Shown piece after piece: positions 1-8,257 of a DNA stretch of 64,000 nt. The DNA is from Lutacidiplasma sp049802875 (lineage in GTDB: Archaea > Thermoplasmatota > Thermoplasmata > Lutacidiplasmatales > UBA184): positions 9,747 to 73,746 of the forward strand of contig JBARNH010000028.1 in the NCBI GenBank assembly GCA_049802875.1. Direction: 5' to 3'. Within the stretch, counting starts at the first letter, position 1. Each line of letters begins with the position of its first letter. A program made the translations under genes and the position numbers. The notes under the pieces were generated by a model. It saw nothing but the letters and a program-made list of their open reading frames with translations, made no database searches and was not told where the DNA came from.

Positions 1-191
1 GACCGAACAGGAAGGCAACGTCGTAATCCGTACCCATCCCTCCGCAGGGGGTGAATTCCCCCGCTTAGATTCTTGTTGCCGCCCGATGCGCGATGGGACG
101 AGGAGTGCGAGGCACCGCGTCGAGCTCGGATTCACGGTGGAATCCGATCTCCTGTCGGAACCTTGAATTGCCGGGAGGCGTAGCCGCGCCA

Positions 192-611
192 ATGGCCGCG
201 CAAAGTTGTCCGAAGTGTGGCAAGGCCCTGACTCCGAACTCTGCATTTTGCACTCAGTGCGGCACGAGGGTTGTGTCCGCACCTGCGGCCGCCCCCGCGT
301 CCGCTCCCCCGACCGCCAACCCTCTCCCCTCGCCTCCCTCCCCACCGTCGCCGCCCTCTCCTCAGCTCCCTCCGACCAATCCTCCGGTCCCCTCGGTCCA
401 ACCCAATCCGGGTGTCCGCGCCCGAGGCTGCGTGAACTGCAAGACTCAGATGACCGGAATGGGGCAGGTCTCCTTCCGGACCGGAGGCTGGACGGGGGGG
501 GCCGGCGTGCTCGTCGGCAGCTGGAACGCAGCCGCAGAGAACTTGCGATCGTTCAGTCTCTACTATTGCCCCCAGTGCGGGAAGTTCGACCTGTACTACC
601 CCGGGACGTGA
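192..611 (+). CDS. Double zinc-ribbon protein with proline-rich linker
   Basis: The 139-residue protein opens with a zinc ribbon (CPKC, then CTQCG about 15 residues later), runs through a Pro/Ser/Ala linker of roughly 50 residues, and ends in a second four-cysteine module (CVNC and CPQCG). Such proteins usually bind nucleic acid or serve as adaptors; no catalytic motif is visible, so no function is assigned. I chose the ATG at 192 because the conserved ribbon starts four residues later. An in-frame ATG at 93 lies about 29 nt after an AT-rich CTTAGATT box, so a leaderless, N-terminally extended form of 172 residues is possible, although the extra residues look low-complexity. Confidence 0.7.
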   Translation: MAAQSCPKCGKALTPNSAFCTQCGTRVVSAPAAAPASAPPTANPLPSPPSPPSPPSPQLPPTNPPVPSVQPNPGVRARGCVNCKTQMTGMGQVSFRTGGWTGGAGVLVGSWNAAAENLRSFSLYYCPQCGKFDLYYPGT

Positions 612-730
612 ACTCGGGCACGGGCGCTCTCTCGTCGCCCCGCCGATGCCCAGGGTTACGGCGGAGCCTAAGAGGGCCGGGCGAATGTACGGGCACGTCC
701 GAACGTACGACCAACTTCCGGGACCGCCCC

Positions 731-1156
731 GTGATCGTCGTGGATGGCCGGCTCGTCTCTCCCTCGGCGTATCGCCCCTCGTCGATCGTCGACCTCGAAG
801 ACACGGTCGCCTGGTGGAGTTCCCTTGCGATCCTGGGCGCGTTGCTGTTCGTCGCCGGATTGCTGGTCGGTGCCGGGGAAGGGGAGACCGTCACCCTGGT
901 CGGCGTGGCCCTCTTTTTTGGTACCGCAGTCCTCGCCGGCGCTGAGCGGACCGAACCAGCGACCGCACTGGGCGTGGCGGGGTTGGTATGGACCGCCTCA
1001 GGAATCTCGCTGGTCCTGGGCACTGACCCGTCCTTATTCGGATCGCTCGTCGGTCTCGCCGCGGCCGGCGGGATCGTGGCGGTCACCGGTGCTCTCGGGG
1101 CGGTCCGCGCTCGCGCCCGCGGTGCCACGGCGGCTCGGCTGACTGCCAAGCCTTGA
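731..1156 (+). CDS. Small integral membrane protein, unknown function
   Basis: This reading frame encodes about 141 residues from a GTG start. A short polar N-terminus is followed by four closely spaced hydrophobic segments rich in Gly, Ala, Val and Leu (from residue 30 to about 130) and a basic Arg-rich tail that should be cytoplasmic. No charged or metal-binding residue within the membrane suggests transport chemistry. The frame is open far upstream, but that part is in the shadow of the zinc-ribbon gene and lacks ATG. GTG 731 is the best start in view, with an AT-rich patch about 40 nt before it. Family not recognised. Confidence 0.55.
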   Translation: MIVVDGRLVSPSAYRPSSIVDLEDTVAWWSSLAILGALLFVAGLLVGAGEGETVTLVGVALFFGTAVLAGAERTEPATALGVAGLVWTASGISLVLGTDPSLFGSLVGLAAAGGIVAVTGALGAVRARARGATAARLTAKP

Positions 1157-1293
1157 GCGGCACAAACGGCGGGGAGGCCCGACCCCTCGGGTGCCGTGGT
1201 CGGGAAGTTGTTTAGACCTCCGACCCCTGAGGTCGTCCGGGGAGGCGCGGAACGACGGGGGAGTCGACCAGGCCCGCCGGACGGGTCTACCAG

Positions 1294-1758
1294 TTGAACC
1301 GAAAGTCGCTCACTCCCGGGGAGCGGGGACTCCCGAAAGTACCCGTTCCGGAAGCACGGGTCGTGACCGCCGGCTTCGAAGGAGACTTCAACGTCTATCG
1401 GCACGAAGTGGCGGGGGACGACCCCGGGATGGCGGTCCTCATCGTCCCGTTAGAGACCCTCCAGGAACTCAATCGAGAGGGATGGCCCGTTCGCCCCGGG
1501 GACCTCGGGGAGAACGTCACCTCGGTCGGAGTGGGGTACGACCAGTTCGCTCCGGGCGGTCGATTCCGAATTGGGGAGGTGCTGCTCGAGGTGACGAAAG
1601 CCTGCACGCCGTGCGACAACCTGTTCGGTCTCCCGTACATCGGGCCAGAGCGGGGGCCGGAGTTCCTCCGGGTCATGCTCGGCCGGCGAGGCTGGTACGC
1701 GAAGGTGCTCGAAGAGGGCCGAATCCACAAAGACGATCCGATCGCGGCCGCCCCGTAG
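1294..1758 (+). CDS. MOSC-domain protein
   Basis: MOSC domains are the sulfur-carrier C-terminal modules of molybdenum-cofactor sulfurases and of YiiM-like proteins. The 154-residue protein shows the family signatures in order: GLPK near the N-terminus, GFEGD, a PGDLGENVTS-like stretch in the middle, PGGRFRIG, and TKACTPCDNL near residue 105, which contains the conserved cysteine that carries sulfur in the family. It is a stand-alone MOSC domain without the PLP-dependent desulfurase part. The only standard start in frame is TTG 1294; the upstream codons (GRVYQ) resemble family N-termini, so a non-standard earlier start is possible. The substrate cannot be read from sequence. Confidence 0.85.
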   Translation: MNRKSLTPGERGLPKVPVPEARVVTAGFEGDFNVYRHEVAGDDPGMAVLIVPLETLQELNREGWPVRPGDLGENVTSVGVGYDQFAPGGRFRIGEVLLEVTKACTPCDNLFGLPYIGPERGPEFLRVMLGRRGWYAKVLEEGRIHKDDPIAAAP

Positions 1759-1824
1759 CGTCGCCGCGGACTCCAACGTCCCCGCGCGTTCACCACTTTC
1801 GAGTAGCGTACCGTGAACTGCGGA

Positions 1825-3105
1825 TCAGCCTCGACTCGCCGCCCCGGCGACCGCCGGGGTCGACGCCGTCAGCTCGCGTCGGGCGAACGTCATGAGAAAA
1901 TGATCTCCCAATTCACGGAGCGGCCATCGCGAAGCGATCGACCGGTCCCACGCGGCCAGCCGATCGAAATGTCGAGAGAACTTCTCCGCATAGCCGACGA
2001 GGTCCGAAGGGGGAAGTATCACGGGGATCGCTTCGACCCGCTCCGATTCGAACCAGGGGCGGAAGAGTCGCCGAAAATCCGAGCTCGAGTGCGCGAAGAT
2101 GTCGACGCAGAAACGAGAGGACCCCACCGGTACGGGACGGTGGGTCCGGCCGAACGCACGTCCGGGTTGACCCGAGAGGGCATAGCCGACCGTCTCGAAA
2201 AGGCACCATCGATTATAGACCCCGGCGACGAACCGACCGTCCGGTCGAAAGAGAGAGTGGAGTGCCGGGGGGATGGGTGAGAGATCCTCCTCACAGTTGA
2301 GGGCGCCGTAGGTCGAGTACCCTCCATCGAACTCGGCCTCCCCGACCTCGCGGAGGAGGGTCCCGAGGTCCGAAGCTCGTAGCCGCCGAGTTCGGAGCCG
2401 CTCGATCGAGCCTTCGGCCCGGGCCTTCGACCGCACGGTCTCGAGCATCCGGGAGGAGATATCGACGCACAAGAGCTCGTGGCCGTCCGCCAGCAGCGGG
2501 AGCGTCTCCATTCCCGAGCCGCATCCGATTTCGAGCAGCGAACGCGACGAACGGAACGTCCGGCGCAGTTGAGCGAGCGAACGGTTCCGGAGCAAGAGGT
2601 TGATCCGGTTTCCGGTGATGTGGTGGTCGTAATCGTCCGCGACGTTATCGAACTCGGCGGTCAACCAGTCGTAGTACGGCGAGGTCTCGAACCCCATCGA
2701 CGTAGGTCCGCCACGGGTCTCGAGTCGAAGAATCCGCGCCGGGTGGTCGTACCACCGTTCGAAGCGTCGATCCCCGTATTTTGCTCGGAAGAGGCCGAGG
2801 ACCCGCCGCTTCTCCGCCGGGTCGGTGATGAGCGAGATCGGTCCCTCGGTCGTTCCGCCGGGAAAGCGGATGTGAGCGGTTCCGGCCCGCATCGTCGTCA
2901 CGGGCCAACGCGCGGAGCGCTCCCGCCCGACCAGAAACACGGCGGACCCTTCGGCGACAAATCCGAGCGCCACCGGACCAGCCGGCGTGAGCAACTCGAG
3001 GTTGACCGCGTCGCGCGGAAGTTCGGGGCCCCCCGCCGTTCGAGGGGGCGCCTCCGGGCGGTCCGCCCCGCTGAAGGGGGGCAACGTCGGAGCGACCTCG
3101 GTCAT
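1825..3105 (-). CDS. SAM-dependent methyltransferase with extra N-terminal domain
   Basis: The 426-residue protein has a class I methyltransferase domain: motif I LLEIGCGSG at residues 190-198, then an acidic end of strand 2 (CVDISSRM). Residues about 40-130 form a separate beta-rich domain that resembles small FMN/F420-type split-barrel proteins (phrases such as RWPVTTM and RWYDHPARILRLE), an uncommon partner for a methyltransferase. That resemblance is weak. The acceptor substrate is unknown. The gene lies 13 nt downstream of the glycosyltransferase/nucleotidyltransferase fusion on the same strand, so the two are probably co-transcribed and act on one glycoconjugate or lipid pathway (inference). 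Confidence 0.75.
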   Translation of the reverse strand: MTEVAPTLPPFSGADRPEAPPRTAGGPELPRDAVNLELLTPAGPVALGFVAEGSAVFLVGRERSARWPVTTMRAGTAHIRFPGGTTEGPISLITDPAEKRRVLGLFRAKYGDRRFERWYDHPARILRLETRGGPTSMGFETSPYYDWLTAEFDNVADDYDHHITGNRINLLLRNRSLAQLRRTFRSSRSLLEIGCGSGMETLPLLADGHELLCVDISSRMLETVRSKARAEGSIERLRTRRLRASDLGTLLREVGEAEFDGGYSTYGALNCEEDLSPIPPALHSLFRPDGRFVAGVYNRWCLFETVGYALSGQPGRAFGRTHRPVPVGSSRFCVDIFAHSSSDFRRLFRPWFESERVEAIPVILPPSDLVGYAEKFSRHFDRLAAWDRSIASRWPLRELGDHFLMTFARRELTASTPAVAGAASRG

Positions 3106-3118
3106 CTCGGCGCTTCCC

Positions 3119-5173
3119 TCACCTTGCCGTGGGGAATCTAGACGGACCCCCCATCGAAGGTTCCTCCCGCGCCGCGATCGTCGCGGGGGCGAGGTCGGCG
3201 CGGAGCCGGTCGAATCGTTCGGAGACGAACGCGAGCCGACGGGGTGCGGTCACCGTCCGAAACCGAGCGTCGAGTTCCCTTCGGGAACGAAGGAGCGCAT
3301 TCCGCCGGAGTCCCGCGAGTTGGAGATACGCTGCGAGTGGGGGAAAGAGGGCCGCGTTGACCAGACGAACGACCCAGGGGGCCGGCGGTTCGCCTCGGGG
3401 CGGGACCCCGGAGGTTCGTTGGGCGTAGAGTCGGGGGATCTCGGTGCCCAACCACGGCGCGGTCGCGAGCAGGTCCTGATAGTAGTTCTCCCCGCGGAAT
3501 ATCCGGGCCGTCAACGCCTCGCGGGCGAACAAGAACCCCCGGGCGGAGGCGAATTCGGTCTCGGCCTGTCGGTCCTCGAGGACGTAGTTGAAGCACGGGG
3601 GCGGTCGCGCCGTCCCGGCCATCGGACGGAAGCCGAGCCGGACAGCTACGTAGGTGTACGCGAGGAAGACCCAGAGCGAGCCGGTGCGAGTGACCACGAA
3701 GAGGTCGAGGTCGTCTCCAGCTTCGGGAACACCGTACGCGGTCGAACCCGTGATCCCGACACACCGGACCCACGGAAGCACCGGACGAAGGTGGTGGTCG
3801 ACGAGGTGCTCGGCCGCTTGCCGGTATTCGGTCGCACGGGACTCGCGTTCGCTCAGCCGAGCGGGGAGGTCGTTCGCCGGGAAGACGCGGTCGCCATCGA
3901 CGCGCGCGAGCGTGGGCCGGGCATCGAGCCACCGCCGAAGGTCGTGAACGTCAGACGGACCTTCCGCCGGTAGGAGTGAACCCAGCTCCTCGAGCGGAAT
4001 ACCGGTGCGGAACCTGCGAGCGACCCGGAGCAATGACTCCACGCGAAGGTCAAGGAACGAGGTCGAGGCCGCTACGTGGGGGACTGCCTCGCCCCCCCGG
4101 GGGAGGAGGGCGATCCCGGAGTCGCCAACTGACCGATCGATCGGGGTCGCGGGGGTTCCGGAGGTGATCCGCTCCCAACGAACGTGGTCCCGTCGGGGAG
4201 GGATCCGGTCCCACTCGGCGAGGGCGGTGGCAGCGACCTCTCCGAGCACGAGGTAGGCGAGGTCACGGAGACGGAAGTGCCCTTGGGCGAACGCGCGCCG
4301 GACGAGCCCGAGAGCCGCCCGCGGGTGCGCGAGCGAGTAGCGGGACAATTCGCTGGGCACGACGCCGAGAAGCCGCGCTACCTGCCGGTGGCCCACCCGG
4401 ATACGACGCCGCTGAACGAGGTGATCACGAAAGGAAGTTGGCGGGTCGGTCTCCACCACCGCCCGGGGGGAGTACAATCGGTCTCCGTGATGACGAGCCA
4501 GCCAGGCCCCAAAGAACGATCCGTCGTTGATGATCACTTCGGGTAACGAGAGATCCCGGGGGACGCTGAGCAACAACAGTTCGTCCGAGAGATGAGTTCC
4601 CCCGCCATCGGCCAGGATCTCCCGGTGGAACTCGGCGTGGAGATCCCAGAGTAGTCGGAGCATGCCACCGACGGGGTCAGGACCCTCCGAGGACGGCGAG
4701 GGACGACCCATGACGCCGAACGGCGGGGAGTGGCCCTCGGCGGTTCGCAACAGTTCGGTAATGGCTCCCGGAGCGGCCCGGGCGTCCGAGTTCAACAGCA
4801 CGAGCGCGTCCCCCGTTGCCCGACGGAGGATCTCACCGATGGCGCGCGCCTTGCCCCCTCGGTCGGGCTCGACGATCAGGCGCACGCGCGGATCGCGCGC
4901 GACTACGCCCTGGACGATTTCCGTGGTTCGGTCGGTGCAACCGCTCGCCACGACCCAGACGGTCCCCCAGCGCCAGGGCCGGGGGAGCGTCTGTCCCAAC
5001 AGGGAGTCCAAGGCGGCCTCGATGTGGCGCTCCTCGTTGTAGGCGACTACCCCCCCGATGAGCAGCCGATCCACTGGAGGGGAGGGTGGCGCCGGTATCC
5101 CTCCAGGACGGCCGACAGCCCTCTTCCCGGGAGGTCCCATGGCCGGCGCACGGAAACTCAGCGTTAAACCCAT
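3119..5173 (-). CDS. GT2 glycosyltransferase fused to a nucleotidyltransferase-like domain
   Basis: The 684-residue protein begins with a family-2 glycosyltransferase domain (about residues 35-270): the nucleotide-sugar entry motif AYNEE at 44-48, SGCTDRT at 78-83, and LNSDA at 127-131 in the DxD position. A middle section (about 370-435) looks like a winged helix. The C-terminal part has the minimal nucleotidyltransferase signature GSTAYG (476-481) followed by DDLDLFV (487-493) and a downstream CFNYVLED motif that I associate with a family of uncharacterised NTases. Hydrophobic stretches near 500-515 could touch a membrane. A GT2 domain transferring sugar and an NTase in one chain suggests lipid or polymer glycoconjugate assembly. 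ATG 5140 is an alternative start. Confidence 0.75.
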   Translation of the reverse strand: MGLTLSFRAPAMGPPGKRAVGRPGGIPAPPSPPVDRLLIGGVVAYNEERHIEAALDSLLGQTLPRPWRWGTVWVVASGCTDRTTEIVQGVVARDPRVRLIVEPDRGGKARAIGEILRRATGDALVLLNSDARAAPGAITELLRTAEGHSPPFGVMGRPSPSSEGPDPVGGMLRLLWDLHAEFHREILADGGGTHLSDELLLLSVPRDLSLPEVIINDGSFFGAWLARHHGDRLYSPRAVVETDPPTSFRDHLVQRRRIRVGHRQVARLLGVVPSELSRYSLAHPRAALGLVRRAFAQGHFRLRDLAYLVLGEVAATALAEWDRIPPRRDHVRWERITSGTPATPIDRSVGDSGIALLPRGGEAVPHVAASTSFLDLRVESLLRVARRFRTGIPLEELGSLLPAEGPSDVHDLRRWLDARPTLARVDGDRVFPANDLPARLSERESRATEYRQAAEHLVDHHLRPVLPWVRCVGITGSTAYGVPEAGDDLDLFVVTRTGSLWVFLAYTYVAVRLGFRPMAGTARPPPCFNYVLEDRQAETEFASARGFLFAREALTARIFRGENYYQDLLATAPWLGTEIPRLYAQRTSGVPPRGEPPAPWVVRLVNAALFPPLAAYLQLAGLRRNALLRSRRELDARFRTVTAPRRLAFVSERFDRLRADLAPATIAAREEPSMGGPSRFPTAR

Positions 5174-5268
5174 GGTTTGATTCTCATCGAAAGTCGAGGC
5201 TCGCTCCGCCGCTCCTCGCCACGTCGCTCGCGTTACATACCGGACCGCGCTCGCGGCGACGAGACCCC

Positions 5269-5634
5269 ATGCCCTCCCGGAAACACGTGGCCAGGAGCAC
5301 GGCGCCGGAAGGGGATTTGGGCCGTGTAAGCGAGGCGGTTCACGAGGTCGTCCGTGCGATCGGCCCCGACCTGACGATTGTGAAGAAGTGGGGAATGCCG
5401 TGGTACACCGGCCGGGACCTGGTCGTTCTCGTGGGGACGTTCCAGCGACATGTCGCCGTCGAATTTTGGCGGGGAACCAGCCTGCGGGACCCGCATCACC
5501 TCCTCGAGGGGACCGGTAAGAACATGCGTCACGTCAAGCTTCGCTCGGTCGCGGCGGCCACCGCCCCGGCGTTGATCGCCCTCTTCCGCGAGGCGATCCG
5601 GCTCGACCTTGCCGAGGAGCCGCGGCCACGGTAG
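5269..5634 (+). CDS. DUF1801 (YdhG-like) family protein
   Basis: The 121-residue product matches the small alpha/beta DUF1801 fold: LTIVKKWGMPWY, a central VVLVGTFQRHVAVEFWRG strand pair, then a helical tail after the GTGKNMRHVKL motif. Members are small cytosolic proteins of unknown chemistry, often found next to acetyltransferases and VOC proteins, as here. The frame is open upstream to 5086, but ATG 5269 places the domain at the N-terminus and lies about 35 nt after a TTACATA box. Followed at 5700 by an acetyltransferase gene on the same strand. Confidence 0.8.
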   Translation: MPSRKHVARSTAPEGDLGRVSEAVHEVVRAIGPDLTIVKKWGMPWYTGRDLVVLVGTFQRHVAVEFWRGTSLRDPHHLLEGTGKNMRHVKLRSVAAATAPALIALFREAIRLDLAEEPRPR

Positions 5635-5699
5635 GACCCCCGCTCGGATCGGGTGCGCCGCCCCCTCCCGACCCGCTGTCGAGTGAACTCCTCGACGCA

Positions 5700-6563
5700 A
5701 TGAACCGCCATCTCCTGGAACTTCATTGGCTCAACAACGAGCTGGGTCCGGGCGCGCGAAGGCGTGATTGGCCGGATGCGACCGCGATCGGGAGCGCCAT
5801 CCCGAACGAGACACTGAACATCCTGTTTGTCACCGCGACGCCCCGGAACCCGGATCAGTTGATCCGGAATGCTCGCGAGTTCTTTGGACCCCATTCGGTG
5901 TGGAGGGTAACGGCGCCGGAACGGCTGGCCGGCTCCGTGGGACCGGTGGCCTTGGACCTGGGAATGCAGCCGGCCGCTCCGGTTCCCCGCATGGTACTGC
6001 GACCGATCCCTGAACCCTCCCCGGTCCCGGCGGGCCTTGAGATTCGACCGGTCACTTCCGAGGCCGGGCTGCGGGATTTCCGGCTCGCGGGGGGTCGGGG
6101 CTTCCAGATTCCGCGGTGGATCCTCCGGATCGCGATTCCCGAGCTCCCCAGCTCGCTCGACGCTCACGGGGTTCGACTCGGCTTCTGGGTGGGGTATTGC
6201 CAGGGCTCGCCCGTCGCCACCTCCGCCCTGCTCACTCGTGACGGGATCGGCGGGGTCTACTTCGTCGGGACCGTACCCGAGGCTCGACGACGAGGTTACG
6301 GAACCGCGCTGACTTGGGCGGCGATTGAGGCGGCGCGGCGGGAGGGGGCGACGGTCTGCTATCTCCAGGCGAGCCTCATGGGCCGGGGTGTCTACGAACG
6401 CATGGGATTCCGTCGCGTGGACGATTACCACGACTGGGTGACGGCCTCGTCCGGCCCTGCGCAGTTCCGGGCGCTCGGGAAACTGCTCGGGCTTGCCCTT
6501 CGGCCGCGGAATCGCCGGCCCGCGCCCACCGCGTCGGTTTCCGAGCCGCCGCCGAAGGACTGA
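5700..6563 (+). CDS. GNAT-family N-acetyltransferase
   Basis: The C-terminal half of this 287-residue protein is a GNAT domain: VYFVGTVPEARRRGYG (about residues 190-205) is motif A with the acetyl-CoA pyrophosphate loop R-R-R-G-Y-G, followed by an amphipathic helix and the closing GVYERMGFRRV strand. The N-terminal 120 residues may be a second, degenerate GNAT repeat, as in two-domain family members. It would transfer an acetyl group to an unknown amine. A 30-residue Pro/Arg tail follows the domain. The gene converges on the VOC gene that ends 3 nt away on the opposite strand. Confidence 0.85.
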   Translation: MNRHLLELHWLNNELGPGARRRDWPDATAIGSAIPNETLNILFVTATPRNPDQLIRNAREFFGPHSVWRVTAPERLAGSVGPVALDLGMQPAAPVPRMVLRPIPEPSPVPAGLEIRPVTSEAGLRDFRLAGGRGFQIPRWILRIAIPELPSSLDAHGVRLGFWVGYCQGSPVATSALLTRDGIGGVYFVGTVPEARRRGYGTALTWAAIEAARREGATVCYLQASLMGRGVYERMGFRRVDDYHDWVTASSGPAQFRALGKLLGLALRPRNRRPAPTASVSEPPPKD

Positions 6564-6566
6564 GCC

Positions 6567-6956
6567 TCACCCCGGACTCGGCTGGAACAGGCCGAGGACG
6601 TTCCCCTCGGTGTCCTGGAAATAGGCCGCGTAGCCCGAACTCCCATCGCCGATCGGCGCCTTCGGCTCCACCAGCGTGCCGCCGTTCCGTTCGATGATCT
6701 TCGCGACGCGGTCGATATCGTCCACGAGGATCGTGACGGTGGGAGCGCGGACGGGGGTCTGGCGACAGAGGAGCCCTCCGTTGATCGCTCCCGGACGTTC
6801 TGGCTGCCCGTCGTCCCGGGCTGCGGTGGTCCCCACCAACGTGTAGTCGGCCCCGGGCATCGGCGTCATCTTCCACCCGAAGGTCTTGGCGTAGAACTTT
6901 CGGGCACGTTCCGTGTCGTCGCTTGGGATCTCAAAGTGGACCACTTCACCGCTCAT
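6567..6956 (-). CDS. VOC (glyoxalase/bleomycin-resistance fold) protein
   Basis: A 129-residue vicinal-oxygen-chelate protein: the start VVHFEIPSDDTERARKFYAKTFGW is the classic first beta-alpha-beta half, and GYAAYFQDTEGNVLGLFQ near the C-terminus is the metal-site half with its conserved Glu. Many such proteins are small metal-dependent isomerases, dioxygenases or drug-binding proteins; the reaction here is not deducible. The reading frame extends upstream to 7115, but ATG 6956 is chosen because it begins the domain and sits about 35 nt from a minus-strand TTTATG box. Confidence 0.85.
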   Translation of the reverse strand: MSGEVVHFEIPSDDTERARKFYAKTFGWKMTPMPGADYTLVGTTAARDDGQPERPGAINGGLLCRQTPVRAPTVTILVDDIDRVAKIIERNGGTLVEPKAPIGDGSSGYAAYFQDTEGNVLGLFQPSPG

Positions 6957-7099
6957 AGGGTTCCCCCCGCTCGAGGGGGGCGCTCCCCGCATAAACCGGC
7001 GCGGAGAGGTTCTGAAACGGTTCGCCCGAAGGGTTAACCCGGGGATAGAACGAAACCTCCTTGAGGCAGCGATTCGCTCCGGGAGATAGGAAGGGGATA

Positions 7100-7516
7100 A
7101 TGCCGACCAAAGCACCGACGTGGGAAGACGCCGACCTCCTCCTGAGGTTCGACGAGCTCGCGTCCCGCGACGAAACCCGAAAGGCGATCGATTGGTTCCG
7201 TTCGACCCACCTCGGCTCGGACGCCCCGAACATGCACCCGATCCTTCGCGACGCGCCCGAGTTCGTCTACGTCACTCGGTTCGTCGAGCTCTTCGAGACG
7301 ATGGGAACTCTCGTGAAGTTCCACGTCCTGAACGAAGAGATCGTCCACGAACGGTGGATGGTGCGCTCCGTTTGGCAGTTCCTCAAACCGACGATCGAAC
7401 GAGAACGTCGCACGATCGGCTCGCCGACCCTCGCCGAAAACTTCGAGTGGCTGGCCGTGCGCAACCAAGCTTGGTCTGAGCGTCGCGGGACGAAGTCGCG
7501 CGGACCGAGCGCCTGA
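7100..7516 (+). CDS. DUF4760-like helical protein
   Basis: The 138-residue protein is almost all helical, with a core of RFDELASRDETRKAIDWF..., FVTRFVELFETMGTLV and NEEIVHERWMVRSVWQFLKP. That layout resembles DUF4760-type proteins in which an aromatic/acidic helix pair packs together. No transmembrane segment and no catalytic motif is present. ATG 7100 is preceded by a purine-rich GGAGATAGGAAGGGG leader that could act as a ribosome-binding site. A related but membrane-anchored protein is encoded at 24957-25502. Function unknown. Confidence 0.6.
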   Translation: MPTKAPTWEDADLLLRFDELASRDETRKAIDWFRSTHLGSDAPNMHPILRDAPEFVYVTRFVELFETMGTLVKFHVLNEEIVHERWMVRSVWQFLKPTIERERRTIGSPTLAENFEWLAVRNQAWSERRGTKSRGPSA

Positions 7517-7629
7517 CCAACTCCGCAGCAACTTGGCGCGCCGCGCAGGGCTGTCTCGAAGCGGCCCCACCGTGCGCCCGGATCCCCGCCTAGGGTGGGA
7601 CAACCTGTCCAGCGTACCGATCGCGCGAC

Positions 7630-8121
7630 TCAGAAATCGTTGGGTGGGATCAGGTCGAGTACCGTCTTCTGGTGGCTCTTGACGCGGTACTCTTCCCACA
7701 GGCGGCGCACGTCGGCCTCATTGAGCCCGAGCGTGTACACGGGGGACACGAGCACCGCGCATTCGAGTACCTCGATCCGCACGATCGCCCGGATGCGTCG
7801 AACGTCGGCGCCCTCCTCCTTGTACTGCTCGACGGCCTTCCAATAGTCGTCTCCCGACCGGAGGACCGTTGCGTTCCCCCGAAACCGAAACCCCTTTCGA
7901 GTAAACGGGTCGACCACGTTGACCTCGACTCGGGGGTTCGAGGCGAGGTTCTGGATCGTGTGGGGGGACTCGATGTCCGCAAAGATCAGATGGTGGTCGT
8001 CCCACACCGTCAGCGATCCCTTGGGGGAGAGGTTCGGACCCCCGTCCGGGGAGATGGTCGCAATATACCCGAGCCGCTCGGAACGCACCACGCGTTTCAT
8101 CTCGTCTGTTAGCACGGCCAT
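7630..8121 (-). CDS. Pyridoxamine 5'-phosphate oxidase-like flavin-binding protein
   Basis: A 163-residue PNPOx-like split barrel: LGYIATISPDGGPNLSPKGSLTVW gives the first beta hairpin, DIESPHTIQNLASNPRVEVNVVDPF the typical central section and FRFRGNATVLRSG the last strands. Relatives bind FMN, F420 or heme and perform pyridoxine or nitro-group chemistry; the precise cofactor cannot be seen. The C-terminal helix is longer than in minimal members. A CTCATAAC box on the minus strand about 29 nt before the ATG supports this start. Confidence 0.85.
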   Translation of the reverse strand: MAVLTDEMKRVVRSERLGYIATISPDGGPNLSPKGSLTVWDDHHLIFADIESPHTIQNLASNPRVEVNVVDPFTRKGFRFRGNATVLRSGDDYWKAVEQYKEEGADVRRIRAIVRIEVLECAVLVSPVYTLGLNEADVRRLWEEYRVKSHQKTVLDLIPPNDF

Positions 8122-8257
8122 AGTCCTTCCCGAGACGGAGTTCGGGGGTTATGAGGCTGTGGGCGAATGCCAGCTCCCGCGCTCACAAGCTCCTCGCTGC
8201 GGGAGCTCGTCTTCCGGGCCGGGGACCGCCATCCAATACGCGCCGGCGAGCCTCTGC

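Noticed and set aside
206..730. N-terminal part of a 316-codon frame ahead of the membrane protein
   Set aside because: It overlaps the zinc-ribbon gene in another frame and is Ser/Pro/Arg-rich; a GTG at 731 gives a better protein.
7031..7040. GGGTTAACCC palindrome between the VOC and DUF4760-like genes
   Set aside because: Only 10 nt, no second copy seen; more likely a chance palindrome or shared TATA region.
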